A stretch of DNA of 64,000 nt from Novosphingobium sp. FKTRR1 (GCF_020404405.1 NZ_JAIZDA010000014.1:1-64000), one strand, 5' to 3'. Counted from the first letter of the stretch, positions 1 through 10,067 are shown. Notes: generated by a model not told the origin, from the letters alone. Translations and numbers: made by a program.

Positions 1-37
1 AAGCGGAAGCTTCACGCCTTCGGCGGCTTCCGCTTTT
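1..37 (+). terminator. Rho-independent terminator of an upstream gene
   Basis: A perfect 10-bp stem (AAGCGGAAGC at 1-10 pairing with GCTTCCGCTT at 26-35) encloses a 15-nt loop and runs into TTTT. This is the usual form of an intrinsic terminator for a plus-strand gene that ends just left of the window. Positions 38-219 that follow hold no gene I can support. Confidence 0.75.
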
Positions 38-219
38 CCCGAGGTTACAGGCTAGCACGCGAGTCTGTGGCTGAAGCCAGTATCCGACTGAAGTCGGAGG
101 GGTTCCTCCTTGCTAGAGGACTCTAAACAGGCTTGCTGCGGCTTTTGCGTATAGGCTCGAGGTACGAGCCCACCAATGCTGCGCTCACGAATATAAACGT
201 GAGAGGCAGGCAAGGATTC

Positions 220-1680
220 ATGCACAAGAGGAAACAGAAGCATCGCCCCCGCAGCCATTTCGGCACGGCTATCCTCGAACAAGAAGCGCGTATCGATCTC
301 GCGGAGCGCTCAGCAGACGGCCTCGGCATCGCCTTTCTCGGCGCATCGGGGACCGTAACGGGCTCTCGGTACCTAGTGGATGATGGCGAGACGCAGGTGG
401 TCATCGATTCCGGCCTGTTCCAGGGTCCGAAGGATCTGCGCCGCCTCAATTGGGCGCCGATTCCGCCCGAGGTTGCCGATGTCGACCTGGTGCTGCTCAC
501 CCATGCGCATCTCGATCATTCCGGCGCGCTGCCCCGGATGGCACGATTCGGGTGGGGAGGAACCGTTCTCAGTACACGGGCCACCGAAGCTCTGTGCGAG
601 CTTCTACTGCCGGACAGCGGTCATCTTCAGGAGAAGGACGCGGAGTTCGCCAACCGTCACGGTTTTTCGAAGCACCAACCGGCACTGCCGCTCTACACTC
701 AGGCCGACGCGCGCTTGGCGCTGCAACTGTTCCGAACGATCGAGTTCGGGGCATGGCACGTGATCGCGGATGGCATCAAGGCACGCTATCATCGCGCCGG
801 ACATATCCTCGGGGCCGCGTCGATCGAGATCAACTGGAAAGGTCGCACGATCCTCTTCTCCGGCGACATCGGGCGTTACGGCGACGCGGTCATGAAGGAT
901 CCCGAGCCGCCCGCGCGCGCCGACTATGTCCTCGTGGAGTCCACCTATGGCGATCGCCGCCACGAGCAGATCGACCCGACAAGAGCGCTGGGGGACCATA
1001 TCGAGCGGTGCGTCAGGCGCGGCGGCACGGTCGTGATCCCGGCTTTCGCCGTGGGACGCGCGCAGTCGCTCCTCTATCACCTTTCACGTCTGCGTGCCGA
1101 CGGCCGTCTGCGGGACATCCCTATCTATCTCGACAGCCCCATGGCGATCAACGCGAGCGGGCTGATGTGCGACTTCATGGGGGAGCACCGGCTGAGTCGC
1201 GCGGAGTGCGAGGCGGCCTGCGGAGTCGCGCACTATGTGCGCGAAGTCGAGGAGTCCAAGGAGCTGACCGCGAATCCCGCCCCCAAGGTCATCATCTCGG
1301 CAAGCGGCATGGCGACTGGTGGCCGTGTCCTGCATCATCTCAAGCGCTTCGCACCGGACGGAAAGAATCTCGTCCTCTTTTCGGGCTTCCAGGCGGCGGG
1401 GACGCGCGGCGCGGCGATGATCAGCGGTGCCCGGACGATCAAGATCCACGGCGAGTATATTCCGGTCGAGGCCGAGGTCGCAAACCTTACCATGCTGTCT
1501 GCGCACGCCGACAGCGATGAGCTCATGCGATGGCTCGGCTCGCTGCACGAGGCGCCAAAACATGTGTTCGTCACCCACGGAGAGCCCACCGGCGCACATG
1601 TGCTGGCGAAGCGCATCTCGGAAGAACTGAGCTGGTCCTCCAGCGTCCCGGCGCTGGGAAGCTGGGGCATGCTGGCGTGA
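220..1680 (+). CDS. MBL-fold beta-CASP exonuclease-like hydrolase
   Basis: A predicted cytoplasmic 486-aa metallo-beta-lactamase-fold protein of the beta-CASP type, a family of RNA-processing nucleases. The zinc motif HxHxDH is visible in LTHAHLDHSG, and later metal motifs follow (AGHILGAAS, FSGDIG, LSAHAD, VTHGEP). Length fits the bacterial CPSF-like family. I chose the ATG at 220 because AGGCAAGG lies just upstream; a longer reading from a TTG at 133 is open but lacks such a site. The last codons overlap the GTG start of the phosphorylase, so the two are translationally coupled. In several proteobacteria this nuclease is linked to phosphorylase and PRPP synthetase genes, which suggests RNA turnover feeding nucleotide salvage. 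The substrate is not known from sequence. Confidence 0.85.
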   Translation: MHKRKQKHRPRSHFGTAILEQEARIDLAERSADGLGIAFLGASGTVTGSRYLVDDGETQVVIDSGLFQGPKDLRRLNWAPIPPEVADVDLVLLTHAHLDHSGALPRMARFGWGGTVLSTRATEALCELLLPDSGHLQEKDAEFANRHGFSKHQPALPLYTQADARLALQLFRTIEFGAWHVIADGIKARYHRAGHILGAASIEINWKGRTILFSGDIGRYGDAVMKDPEPPARADYVLVESTYGDRRHEQIDPTRALGDHIERCVRRGGTVVIPAFAVGRAQSLLYHLSRLRADGRLRDIPIYLDSPMAINASGLMCDFMGEHRLSRAECEAACGVAHYVREVEESKELTANPAPKVIISASGMATGGRVLHHLKRFAPDGKNLVLFSGFQAAGTRGAAMISGARTIKIHGEYIPVEAEVANLTMLSAHADSDELMRWLGSLHEAPKHVFVTHGEPTGAHVLAKRISEELSWSSSVPALGSWGMLA

Positions 1681-3215
1681 GCGCCCCCGCAATCGAAGAA
1701 ACCGATGCGGAGCCCATCGCGACGACGCTACGGGCGCGACGCCTCGGCCTTACCGCAGCCGGCAACGATCCGATTGCAGTCATGCGTCACGACTGCCCGG
1801 TCTGTCGATCCGAAGGGCTCGCGTCCCGCGCTCAAATCAGACTCCGCGCCGGCGGCCATGAAGTGGTGGTCTCCCTGCTGCACAGTTCGGCCGATATTCC
1901 GGCACCCGGCGAGATTGGCCTGTCCGAGGCGGCTTGGCACCGGCTCGGCGTCAGTGACGGCGACCTGGTGGAGATCGCGCATTCCCAGCCGCTTGCCTCG
2001 CTCAGTGACGTGCGGCGTCGTATCTACGGGAACCGACTCGGCCAAGCGGCCTTCTCGGCGATCATCACTGACATTGCCGAGCGCCGGTACAGCGATGTCC
2101 ATCTCTCGGCCTTCGTGACGGCCTGTTCGGCGGTCCCGCTTGATCAGGATGAAACCGTCGGGCTCACGAGGGCCATGGTCGATGTCGGAGAGCGGCTGAG
2201 CTGGGCCGGTGCCGTCATCGTCGACAAGCACAGCGTCGGCGGATTGCCGGGCAATCGCACGACGCCGATCATCGTATCGATCATGGCCGCTGAAGGCCTG
2301 ATCATGCCCAAGACGTCCTCACGCGCGATCACCTCGCCGGCCGGCACTGCCGACACGATGGAAGTGCTGGCGCCCGTCGACCTCGACGTGCCCGCGATCC
2401 GCCGGGTGGTCGAGCGCGAGGGTGGATGTATCGCCTGGGGCGGCGCCGTAAAGCTCAGCCCGGCCGACGATGTGATCATCGGGGTCGAACGGGTGCTCGA
2501 CATCGACGCGGTCGGACAGATGGTGGCCTCGGTACTTTCCAAGAAAATTGCCGCCGGCGCGACCCATCTCGTGATCGACATCCCGGTCGGCCCGACCGCC
2601 AAGGTGCGCAGCGCCGAGGCAGCCGAAACGCTCTCGACGGCGCTGACCTCGGTCGCCGAGGCCTTTGGCCTGCGCACCCGCGTGATGTGCGGCCCGGGCG
2701 TCGAGCCGATTGGCCGTGGCATCGGCCCGGCGCTCGAAGCCCAGGAGATACTGGCCGTGCTCCAGGGCGAACCCGGCGCAGAGGATCTCGCGCACCGGGC
2801 ATGCGAACTCGCCGGAGGCCTCCTCGAGCTGGCGGGAGCGACACCGACCGGCGGAGGATTCGCGCGCGCGCTGGAAAGCCTCGAAAGCGGCCGGGCCTGG
2901 GCGAAATTTCAACGCATCTGCGAAGCCCAGGGCGGCATGCGAGAACCGCCGGTTGCCAAGTTTCAGCAGGATATGATCGCACCTTATAGCGGCAGGATCG
3001 TCAGCATCGACAATCGCAAGCTCGCAATCGTCGCCAAGCTCGCCGGCGCGCCCACAGCCAAAGCCGCCGGGGTCGCGCTGCACAGCCGCCTGCACCAGAC
3101 GGTGGAGGCAGGCGCCCCACTATGCACCATCCATGCCGAGAGTCCCGGTGAGCTTGACTATGCCGCGGCATTCGCGGTGAGTGACGGGGCGATCTTCGGG
3201 ATTACCGCTGAATGA
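1677..3215 (+). CDS. Archaeal-type thymidine phosphorylase / AMP phosphorylase family protein
   Basis: A 512-aa nucleoside/nucleotide phosphorylase of the long archaeal-type branch, with an extra N-terminal domain of about 90 residues before the phosphorylase core. The core shows VDKHSVGGLPGN, KTSSRAITSPAGTADT and a C-terminal biotin-like barrel segment (PYSGRIVSIDN). Archaeal members split AMP into adenine and ribose 1,5-bisphosphate, while short bacterial DeoA proteins act on thymidine. Which substrate applies here is unresolved. The GTG start at 1677 overlaps the preceding stop as GTGA, which fixes this start over a longer open frame from 1530. The PRPP synthetase follows with an ATGA overlap. 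Confidence 0.85.
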   Translation: MSAPAIEETDAEPIATTLRARRLGLTAAGNDPIAVMRHDCPVCRSEGLASRAQIRLRAGGHEVVVSLLHSSADIPAPGEIGLSEAAWHRLGVSDGDLVEIAHSQPLASLSDVRRRIYGNRLGQAAFSAIITDIAERRYSDVHLSAFVTACSAVPLDQDETVGLTRAMVDVGERLSWAGAVIVDKHSVGGLPGNRTTPIIVSIMAAEGLIMPKTSSRAITSPAGTADTMEVLAPVDLDVPAIRRVVEREGGCIAWGGAVKLSPADDVIIGVERVLDIDAVGQMVASVLSKKIAAGATHLVIDIPVGPTAKVRSAEAAETLSTALTSVAEAFGLRTRVMCGPGVEPIGRGIGPALEAQEILAVLQGEPGAEDLAHRACELAGGLLELAGATPTGGGFARALESLESGRAWAKFQRICEAQGGMREPPVAKFQQDMIAPYSGRIVSIDNRKLAIVAKLAGAPTAKAAGVALHSRLHQTVEAGAPLCTIHAESPGELDYAAAFAVSDGAIFGITAE

Positions 3216-4096
3216 ACCGGCCGATCATCTTCGCGCTTCCCGGCAGCGAGGCGCTGCTGCAGGCCCTGTGCACTGCCCTCGACGCGGAGCCGGGAGCACT
3301 GGAACATCGCCAGTTTCCTGACGGGGAGACTTATCTCAGGATCGAAAGCGATGTCGCCGATCGGCACGTTGTCCTTCTGTCGAGCCTCGATCGTCCGGAC
3401 GCGAAGCTGCTACCGCTTCTGTTCGCCGCTGACACGCTTCGCGAGCTTGGTGCCCTCAAGCTTGGTCTCGTCGCCCCTTATCTCGCCTATATGCGCCAGG
3501 ACGTGCGCTTCCATCCCGGCGAGGCGGTCACGTCGCGAACCTTTGCCGCCCTCCTGTCTCGCCATCTCGACTGGATGGTGACGGTCGATCCGCATCTCCA
3601 CCGCTACCATGCGCTGGCAGAGATCTATCGAATTCCGACCCAGGTCGTTCATGCGGCCCCGCTCCTGGCAGCATGGATCAAACGGAACGTCGCCCGGCCG
3701 CTGATCATCGGCCCCGACATGGAAAGCGAGCAATGGGTCGCGCAGGTCGCGGCCGACGCCGATGCGCCGTTCCTCGTCTGCGAGAAAGTGCGGTCCGGCG
3801 ACCGTGAGGTGACGATTTCGATCCCCAACGCCTCGGCATTTCTCGATCGCCAGGCAGTGCTGGTCGACGATATCGCCTCGTCAGGGCGAACGCTCGCGGT
3901 CGCGGCACGCCAGCTCGCCAGCATGGGTTTCGCACCACCCGATTGTGTGGTGGTTCATCCCCTCTTCGCGGGCGACGCGGCGCAGGTTCTGGGCGGGTAT
4001 GTGGGGCGCATCGTCAGCACGAACACAATCGTTCACACCTCCAACGACATCGACATGATGCCGGTGATCGCGGAGGCTGTCCGCAACGCCCCGTAA
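3212..4096 (+). CDS. prs: Ribose-phosphate pyrophosphokinase (PRPP synthetase) paralogue
   Basis: A 294-aa member of the PRPP synthetase family, which converts ribose 5-phosphate and ATP to PRPP. Visible signatures are the N-terminal FPDGETYLRI segment, the catalytic YMRQDVRFHPGEAV region, the VDPHLHRYH loop and the C-terminal PRPP-binding loop VDDIASSGRT. It is slightly shorter than housekeeping PRPP synthetases (about 310-315 aa), so it is probably the accessory paralogue seen with archaeal-type phosphorylases. The start overlaps the phosphorylase stop as ATGA, making it the third gene of a coupled operon. A role in recycling ribose from RNA decay is inferred from the neighbours. Confidence 0.85.
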   Translation: MNRPIIFALPGSEALLQALCTALDAEPGALEHRQFPDGETYLRIESDVADRHVVLLSSLDRPDAKLLPLLFAADTLRELGALKLGLVAPYLAYMRQDVRFHPGEAVTSRTFAALLSRHLDWMVTVDPHLHRYHALAEIYRIPTQVVHAAPLLAAWIKRNVARPLIIGPDMESEQWVAQVAADADAPFLVCEKVRSGDREVTISIPNASAFLDRQAVLVDDIASSGRTLAVAARQLASMGFAPPDCVVVHPLFAGDAAQVLGGYVGRIVSTNTIVHTSNDIDMMPVIAEAVRNAP

Positions 4097-4224
4097 GCAG
4101 GACTGCGGGGCACGCAGGCGCCCCTCCCTAAAATAGCTTCTGAACCTGCCGACAGCATGTCGTCCACGCTTTGGCTCGCCAGATGCCGGCGTGATCGCCG
4201 AGTTCGTGAGGCACAAAATCCCCC

Positions 4225-4255
4225 TTGACCTTGGACTATGGTCCAACCCGCACAA
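4225..4255 (+). promoter_or_regulatory. MerR-type promoter-like dyad upstream of the FixJ-type gene
   Basis: TTGACC at 4225-4230 is followed directly by TTGGACTATGGTCCAA (4231-4246), an inverted repeat with six-base arms and a 4-base centre. The position of the dyad right after a -35-like TTGACC resembles MerR-family promoters, including the two stronger ones near 22385 and 56127. The -10 at a 19-bp spacing (GCACAA) is poor, so function is uncertain. Downstream gene: the response regulator at 4321. Confidence 0.35.
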
Positions 4256-4320
4256 GGCGCGCGCGAAGCGGCGGCGTGACCGACGCTGCAGCATGGTAGG
4301 TTTGAATTGCCAGGGGGACC

Positions 4321-4941
4321 ATGGCAGAAAAGCGCGTCGTTCATATCGTCGATGACGAGGAGACAATCAGGAAAGCGGTGGCGTTCACGTTACGAACAGC
4401 GGGTTTCATCATTGAGACTTATGCATCGGGACCGGAATTTCTGAAGATTGCGGGTGAAGCCGAGATCGGCTGTGTCATTCTCGACATGCATATGCCGGAT
4501 ATGGACGGTCTCGAGGTTCAGGCAGTTCTGACACAGAGAAACATCGACATGCCGATCGTCGTGCTGACCGGAAATGGCGACGTCGCGCTGGCGGTCCAGG
4601 CGATGAAGGCAGGCGCCGTCGATTTTCTCGCCAAGCCGATCGAAAGGGCCGTACTGCTCACTGCAGTCGACCGAGCATTCGCGCGCATCGACCGGGCAGA
4701 GAGCCGTGCCCTCGAAGAAGCTGAAGCGAGGATGCAGATAGATCTTCTGACGCCGCGTGAACGGGACGTCCTAGAAGGTCTCGCTCAGGGGCACCCAAAC
4801 AAGACCATCGCCTACGACCTCGGCATCTCTTCCCGAACGGTCGAAGTCCATCGTGCGAGCCTTATGGCCAAACTCGGCGCCCATACGCTTTCCGAGACCT
4901 TGAGGATCGCCTTTTCGGCGGGAATGGGAAAGCGGTCGTAA
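4321..4941 (+). CDS. Orphan FixJ-family response regulator
   Basis: A 206-aa two-component regulator. Residues 1-120 form a receiver with the acidic pair D11/D12, phospho-acceptor D55 in ILDMHMPDMDG, the TGN switch region and K105-type lysine in LAKPIE. Residues about 140-200 form a LuxR/FixJ helix-turn-helix (LTPRERDVLEGLAQG through SRTVEVHRASLMAKL). No kinase gene is adjacent. The DNA-binding half is nearly the same as that of the FixJ at 31156, so both may recognise related sites and this one may be driven by the FixL at 29631. The AT-rich gap before it contains a MerR-like dyad. Confidence 0.9.
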   Translation: MAEKRVVHIVDDEETIRKAVAFTLRTAGFIIETYASGPEFLKIAGEAEIGCVILDMHMPDMDGLEVQAVLTQRNIDMPIVVLTGNGDVALAVQAMKAGAVDFLAKPIERAVLLTAVDRAFARIDRAESRALEEAEARMQIDLLTPRERDVLEGLAQGHPNKTIAYDLGISSRTVEVHRASLMAKLGAHTLSETLRIAFSAGMGKRS

Positions 4942-5121
4942 GCCTGCAGACACAACTCTGTCACTGCGCATCTTTTGGCTTCGCCGACCCGGAGCAGAGC
5001 GAGGCGTTGGCGGAATAATACATCGGCATCCATCGAACCCGTGACGAAGGCATGGCGACGCAGGCTCCGGCGGCTCGGGCGCGGGCTCGCCCCATCCAAA
5101 CGGCCAGATGGCCTTCGATCA

Positions 5122-6888
5122 CTATTCCGAAATAACGTGAAACTCTTCCAGCAACTGGGCGATCTCTGTGCCTTCGAGCTTCTTCATCAGCAGCTTGCGC
5201 AGGAAGGACGGGCCGGGAATGTCGATCCCCTTGCCATCCCTGAGCGGCCCGATCGCAGCCAAGAGCGTGCGAATATCATAGGTTGAGCTAAACACTTCAG
5301 GCACGCCGCGTTCGACCTGCATGAGCGTGTAGACGGCCTCCATCGGCGTGCGCACCGAATATTCCGTCGTGAAGATACAATCATGCTGCTTCGACTCGGC
5401 AAACTGGCCGATGAAGGCGAAATTGACCGCGCCCTGAGGCACCACCTCCGGCCGGTCGCCGGCCTGGCGCGGCATGAAGAAGGCGGTGATGTAGGGCATC
5501 ATCACCGGCACGGTCTTTGCTCCCGTCGCCGCGAGCCCGGGGATATCCGCGACCGGCACGCCGAGGTGATAGAGCCATTCCTGCGTGATTTCCTCGCCCG
5601 TGCAGTCCTGCATCGGCTTCTTCACATAGTCACCCGGCCGGTCGACGAACAAGGCATAGAACCAGGCGACGATCTGGTCCTTCGGCTGCTTCTTGAAGTG
5701 GGGTTGCCGGCTGACCGTCCAGCTCAGTAGCCAGCTCGAGTCCTTGACCGTGACGATGCCGCCGGTCACCACCCGGCCGCTGAACGGATCGCGCCTGGCG
5801 ATCTTGCGAATGTACGCCGGGATGCGCGCGTCTAGCGTGGTGATGGTTGCCGATGCCCATTTGGTTTCCGGGATATTGGATCCGAACACATCGGGACGAC
5901 CAAAGGCGGAATCCTTGGCCGCGATCCGGCGCCACAGATCCCAAGCCGGCGCGGGCCCCTCGTTGAGCCTGGCCGGAGTATGGTGATCGCCATTGTCGGA
6001 ATTCTCGGTCAGCGATCCGATGGTGATGAAGACGAGATCATCGGCGCCGAGATCGACGCCGCCTTCGACGCCATTTTCGATCCAGGCAATCCGGGTCGCC
6101 TGCTTGCGGCCGGGTTGGATGTCGAAATCGACGTCGGTGACCTCGACGCCGTAGCGAAACCTGACGCCGCGATCCTGCAGCCATTTGACCAGCGGCAGGA
6201 CCATCGATTCATATTGATTGTAGCGGTTGAACTTGAGTGAGGAGAAATCCGCCAGACTGCCGATATGGTGGATGAAGCGATGGAGATAGAGCTTCATCTC
6301 GAGCGCGGAATGCCATTCCTCGAAGGCGAACATGGTGCGCCAGTAGAGCCAGAAGTTGCTCCTGAGGAAATCATCGCCGAAGACTTCGTTGATCCGCTTG
6401 TTCTCCATCTCCTCCCGCGTCGCGAGGAAGACGGAGATCAGATCTTTTTGCGCGCGATCGCCGAGTGTCAGCAAAGCCTTGTCAGGCACATCCAGGCCCT
6501 GGTTCTGCGTGACGCGCTGCAGCGAAAAATTCGGATCGTCCTTGTTGAGCCGGTAGAATTCGTCGAGCACACTCGCATCCTCGATCTCCAGCGACGGGAT
6601 CGAGCGATAGAGATCCCAGAGGCATTCGAAATGCTCCTCCATCTCGCGCCCTCCGCGGATGACGAACCCTTTTTCGGGGACGTCGAGGCCGTCGAGCGCG
6701 CCGCCGGGAACATGCAGCTCCTCAAGGATGGTAATATGCTCGCCGGCGACGCCGCCGTCGCGGATCAGGAACGCCGCGCCCGCTAGTCCCGCAAGACCCG
6801 AGCCGACGAACCAGGCCGTCTTCCTGTCAGCGCCCTCAGGTTTGCGGGGGCGCACGAAAGCTTCATAGTTTCCGCTACTATAGTGCAT
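5122..6888 (-). CDS. ohyA: Oleate hydratase (myosin-cross-reactive antigen family)
   Basis: A 588-aa FAD-dependent fatty-acid hydratase that adds water to cis-9 unsaturated fatty acids to give 10-hydroxy fatty acids. An FAD-binding Rossmann motif (GSGLAGLAGAAFL) lies near residue 30, followed by the family signatures GGREMEEHFECLWDL, RYNQYESMV and TGGIVTVKDSSW, and the C-terminal FNFAFIGQF-like segment. Length matches family members. The ATG at 6888 was chosen because GAGGGAG lies 6 nt upstream; an upstream in-frame start (6918) lacks one. It is transcribed toward the FixJ-like gene and downstream of the ATPase operon. A membrane or lipid stress role is inferred. Confidence 0.93.
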   Translation of the reverse strand: MHYSSGNYEAFVRPRKPEGADRKTAWFVGSGLAGLAGAAFLIRDGGVAGEHITILEELHVPGGALDGLDVPEKGFVIRGGREMEEHFECLWDLYRSIPSLEIEDASVLDEFYRLNKDDPNFSLQRVTQNQGLDVPDKALLTLGDRAQKDLISVFLATREEMENKRINEVFGDDFLRSNFWLYWRTMFAFEEWHSALEMKLYLHRFIHHIGSLADFSSLKFNRYNQYESMVLPLVKWLQDRGVRFRYGVEVTDVDFDIQPGRKQATRIAWIENGVEGGVDLGADDLVFITIGSLTENSDNGDHHTPARLNEGPAPAWDLWRRIAAKDSAFGRPDVFGSNIPETKWASATITTLDARIPAYIRKIARRDPFSGRVVTGGIVTVKDSSWLLSWTVSRQPHFKKQPKDQIVAWFYALFVDRPGDYVKKPMQDCTGEEITQEWLYHLGVPVADIPGLAATGAKTVPVMMPYITAFFMPRQAGDRPEVVPQGAVNFAFIGQFAESKQHDCIFTTEYSVRTPMEAVYTLMQVERGVPEVFSSTYDIRTLLAAIGPLRDGKGIDIPGPSFLRKLLMKKLEGTEIAQLLEEFHVISE

Positions 6889-6967
6889 GACGAACTCCCT
6901 CTTCGATCCCGACGACAATGGCGGTTCTGCGGTTTCTTGCTGAACAGCAGAAATGCCTGCCCTGCAT

Positions 6968-7816
6968 TCATTCTCGCCGATGTCGCCCGCCGCTCAGTTC
7001 GACGACTTCACTGGTGATCTGATCCTGACGCGTGAGCCGCTCCTCGAGGCGCAGGGCCTCGCCCTTGCGATCGATGTGGCTGCGGGCGGTCGCCATGGTG
7101 CGCAGCCGTGCCTCATTCTCGGCGACGAACGTCTCGACCGCCGCCGCGCAGATCTGGGCGAAGACATATTCCACTGTCAGGTTGCCGATGAGGTCCGCCG
7201 CCTTGATATTGACGAGCGGCGGCAAATCCGCCGTGGACGCCGGGAAAGTGTCGAGGTCGAGCGGCAGGAGGCTCGCACGCACGATCGAGATGCCCTTGCC
7301 GCTGCTCCAGACCGGATAAGCCATGGTAATGGGCACCGCGCCGGCCTCCTCCAGAAAGTCGTAAACCGCGTCGATGATGCTCGTCGCCAGCGCGGGAAGC
7401 GCGTCGGCCTTGCTCGGCATGCTCGCGCTCCATGCGATGCGCAGACCGCGCTCGGCCGCAAGGGCCGCCGTGCGTGCCCCAATCAGAAGAATATGCCTGT
7501 CCTGCATGTCGGCCGCGGCGCCGTCGAGCAGCTGCTCCGGAAAGGCCCCGGCAAAGCCTTGCTCCGCACCGAACAGGATAAGGCCGCCTCTCGCACCACC
7601 GACCGCCCGCGCCGGAAAACGCGCCAGTGGCTCGTCAAGGCGGCGCGCCTGGCCAATGGCGGTGCGGGCGGTCTCCGCATAGCGTCGCACCGCGGGCAGC
7701 AGCGCGCGCGCCTGCTGCGCCCGCTGCGCGGCGATGCCCTGCATGGCGTTGACCACCGCACCGAGCTGGCGGACGGTCTCGATCCGGTGGCCGATCTCGG
7801 CGAGACGATCGCTCAT
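6968..7816 (-). CDS. atpG: N-ATPase gamma subunit
   Basis: A 282-aa central-stalk subunit of the F1 sector; it turns ion flow at the rotor into conformational change in alpha/beta. N- and C-terminal long helices typical of gamma are visible ([53 protein letters not shown]). The sequence is divergent from housekeeping gamma, as in N-type ATPases, where it is the last gene of the operon. Its ATG overlaps the alpha stop as ATGA. It is the ninth and final gene of the operon. Confidence 0.85.
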   Translation of the reverse strand: MSDRLAEIGHRIETVRQLGAVVNAMQGIAAQRAQQARALLPAVRRYAETARTAIGQARRLDEPLARFPARAVGGARGGLILFGAEQGFAGAFPEQLLDGAAADMQDRHILLIGARTAALAAERGLRIAWSASMPSKADALPALATSIIDAVYDFLEEAGAVPITMAYPVWSSGKGISIVRASLLPLDLDTFPASTADLPPLVNIKAADLIGNLTVEYVFAQICAAAVETFVAENEARLRTMATARSHIDRKGEALRLEERLTRQDQITSEVVELSGGRHRRE

Positions 7817-9333
7817 GGCATACCGCCCATCCGCGGGCTTTCGAGCAGCGCTTTCACCGCCGCGACCAGAGCGGCCCGCTGCGCAGTGTCGATCTGTCCG
7901 GTCCGCTCGATCTGCGCGCAAAGCTCGGGGACGTGATCGTCGATCCAGGCGGGCAGCCGTGTGCGGAGCGACGGTATCTCCGCTACTGCCATGTCGTCGA
8001 GCAACCCTTCGCTGAGCGCAAGGGCCAGCGCCACCTGGTCGACGGCCCGCAGGGGGCTGAGCAATGGCTGCACGAGCAGGGCGCGCAAGCGTTTGCCACG
8101 TTCGATCTGGGCCCGGACGCGCGGCTCAGGCTGCTCGCCGAAGCGGGTGAACATCTCGAGTTCCAGGAACTGCGCATAGTCGAGGCGCATGGTTCCGCTC
8201 GCGTCGCGCAGGACACGCAGCTGCGTCTTGCCGCCGACCCGGCTCACGCTCGTGCCGACGTCGATGGCGGGCTTGTGCCCTTGCGCGAACAGCTTCGCGT
8301 CGAGAATGATCTGACCATCGGTCATCGAGATCAGATTGGTTGGGATATAGGCGCTGACATTCCCGGCATCGGTCTCCGCGATCGGCAGGGCGGTGAGCGA
8401 ACCGCCCCCTCGTTTGGCCGAGAGACGCGCCGCGCGTTCGAGCAGGCGGGAATGGAGGAAGAAGACGTCGCCGGGATAGGCCTCGCGCCCGGGCGGCTGC
8501 CCGGTCAGCAGAGCGATCTCGCGATGGGTCGCGGCATGCTTGGTGAGATCGTCGAGCACCACCAGCGCGTGGCCGCCCGCGTCCCGAAAATATTCGGCCA
8601 TCGTGAAGCCCGCGAAGGGCGCGATCCATTGAAGCCCAGGCGCCGCGGCGGGGCTCGCCACGACAAAGACGGTGCGGTCCGGTGCGCCATGCCGCCGCAC
8701 CTGATCGATCACGCGTGCGACCGCCGAGCTTTTCTGACCGATTGCGACATAGACGCAGATCATGTCGCTCGTGCGCTGGTTGATGATCGTGTCGACCGTG
8801 AGCGTCGTCTTGCCGGTGGCGCGGTCTCCGAGAATGAGTTCCCGCTGCCCCCGGCCGATGGCGAACATCGCATCGATCGCGAGCGTGCCGGTTTGGACCG
8901 GCTGGACGACGAGGTCGCGCTCGATGATCGATGGCGCCGGCCGTTCGACAGGGTCGAAACGCCTGGCCCTTATCGGTGGGCCGCCATCGAGCGGACGGCC
9001 GAGCGGATCGACGACGCGGCCAAGCAATGCCTCGCCAACCGGCACGCGCACCACCTCGCCCGAGCCGGTTACGGTGTCTCCTGCCTCCACCTGGGCGGCA
9101 TCGTCGAGCAGCACGCAGCCGATCCGGTCCCGGTCGAGCGTGTGGACGAATCCGGTCTGGCCCCGGGCGAAATAGAGCAATTCGTCGAGGCGCGCGTCCG
9201 GAAGGCCCGAGACCATAGCAACGCCGTCGCCGATCGATTCCACCCGGCCAATTGCATCGACACGCGGCCCGAGATTGGCGCGCGCGATACAGCTCTGGGC
9301 CTGCGTCAGCCAGTCTTCAGGCGATCCGGGCAT
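7813..9333 (-). CDS. atpA: N-ATPase alpha subunit
   Basis: A 506-aa non-catalytic nucleotide-binding subunit of F1. The Walker A motif GDRATGKT is at about residue 165-175, Walker [13 protein letters not shown] follows, and the alpha-type [10 protein letters not shown] segment is present in place of the usual SVSRVGGAAQ. Start at 9333 is chosen from homology, since the protein should begin shortly before the conserved beta-barrel. It overlaps the end of the b subunit gene by 17 bases. Confidence 0.93.
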   Translation of the reverse strand: MPGSPEDWLTQAQSCIARANLGPRVDAIGRVESIGDGVAMVSGLPDARLDELLYFARGQTGFVHTLDRDRIGCVLLDDAAQVEAGDTVTGSGEVVRVPVGEALLGRVVDPLGRPLDGGPPIRARRFDPVERPAPSIIERDLVVQPVQTGTLAIDAMFAIGRGQRELILGDRATGKTTLTVDTIINQRTSDMICVYVAIGQKSSAVARVIDQVRRHGAPDRTVFVVASPAAAPGLQWIAPFAGFTMAEYFRDAGGHALVVLDDLTKHAATHREIALLTGQPPGREAYPGDVFFLHSRLLERAARLSAKRGGGSLTALPIAETDAGNVSAYIPTNLISMTDGQIILDAKLFAQGHKPAIDVGTSVSRVGGKTQLRVLRDASGTMRLDYAQFLELEMFTRFGEQPEPRVRAQIERGKRLRALLVQPLLSPLRAVDQVALALALSEGLLDDMAVAEIPSLRTRLPAWIDDHVPELCAQIERTGQIDTAQRAALVAAVKALLESPRMGGMP

Positions 9334-10066
9334 GATCGTCCTCATTGAGGCTCTCCACCATGGCGTCGAGATCGGCGCGCCAGCTGTTGCGCACGACGGC
9401 GTGGGGCGTGCGAAGCTCCGCGCCGGCGATGAGATCTGGATCGACCGCGAAGATCGGGGTCGCGGTATCCGGCAGGATTTCGCCAAGCGCGCGCGCTACC
9501 TGCGTCTGCAGATCGGCCGTCAACGGCGCGGGCGTCGCGACGGTGACGGTCCCGGCGACCGCCAGGCTGCGGCGATCCGCCTCGGAAAGGTCCCCGAGCC
9601 GCGCGTTGAGCGCGTCGACCATGGCCTGCACCGTCTGCTCGGGCGGGAGACGAGCGAGCAATGTGCCCGCCATCGAGGCGGCGAGGCTCGCTGCCTTTTC
9701 CCGCCACTGTGCCGCCACCCGCCCGCGTTCGGCATCGATCGCCGCATGGCCTTGCTCGACCACGGCGTCCGCCTCGAGCCTGGCCTGCGCGAGGAGGCGC
9801 TGGCGCTCTGCTTCGGCCTCGGTCCGGATCTCGGCGTGCCGCGCAGCCGCATCCGCGACGAAGCCGTCATTCTGCGTCTTGAGCGCCTGCGCTTCGGCCT
9901 GTGCCCGGTCCTTTGCCTCCTGCGCTTCGTCGAGCAGCGCCTGGGCCGATGCCTGGCGGGCAGCGATGGCATCCATCACCGGACGGAACAGGAAGCGTCC
10001 GAGCAGCCACACGAGGATGAGGACATTGACCGCCTGCAGCGCGAGCGTCCACCAGTCGATCCGCAT
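9317..10066 (-). CDS. atpF: N-ATPase b subunit with delta-like C-terminal part
   Basis: A 249-aa peripheral stalk subunit: one N-terminal membrane helix (residues 8-28), a long charged Ala/Glu/Arg-rich coiled coil to about residue 150, then a globular end of about 100 residues. Housekeeping b subunits are about 160 aa. N-type ATPases lack a separate delta (atpH) gene, and the extra C-terminal region probably takes its place. No atpH is found in this operon. Confidence 0.88.
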   Translation of the reverse strand: MRIDWWTLALQAVNVLILVWLLGRFLFRPVMDAIAARQASAQALLDEAQEAKDRAQAEAQALKTQNDGFVADAAARHAEIRTEAEAERQRLLAQARLEADAVVEQGHAAIDAERGRVAAQWREKAASLAASMAGTLLARLPPEQTVQAMVDALNARLGDLSEADRRSLAVAGTVTVATPAPLTADLQTQVARALGEILPDTATPIFAVDPDLIAGAELRTPHAVVRNSWRADLDAMVESLNEDDHARIA

Positions 10067-10067
10067 G

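Noticed and set aside
133-219. TTGCGTATA near 141-149 as another ECF promoter
   Set aside because: The fixed upstream position reads AGGCTTG rather than GGG, so the motif is incomplete.
133-219. Longer N-terminal extension of the MBL protein from a TTG start
   Set aside because: No ribosome site upstream, and the added residues have no family likeness; ATG 220 has AGGCAAGG.
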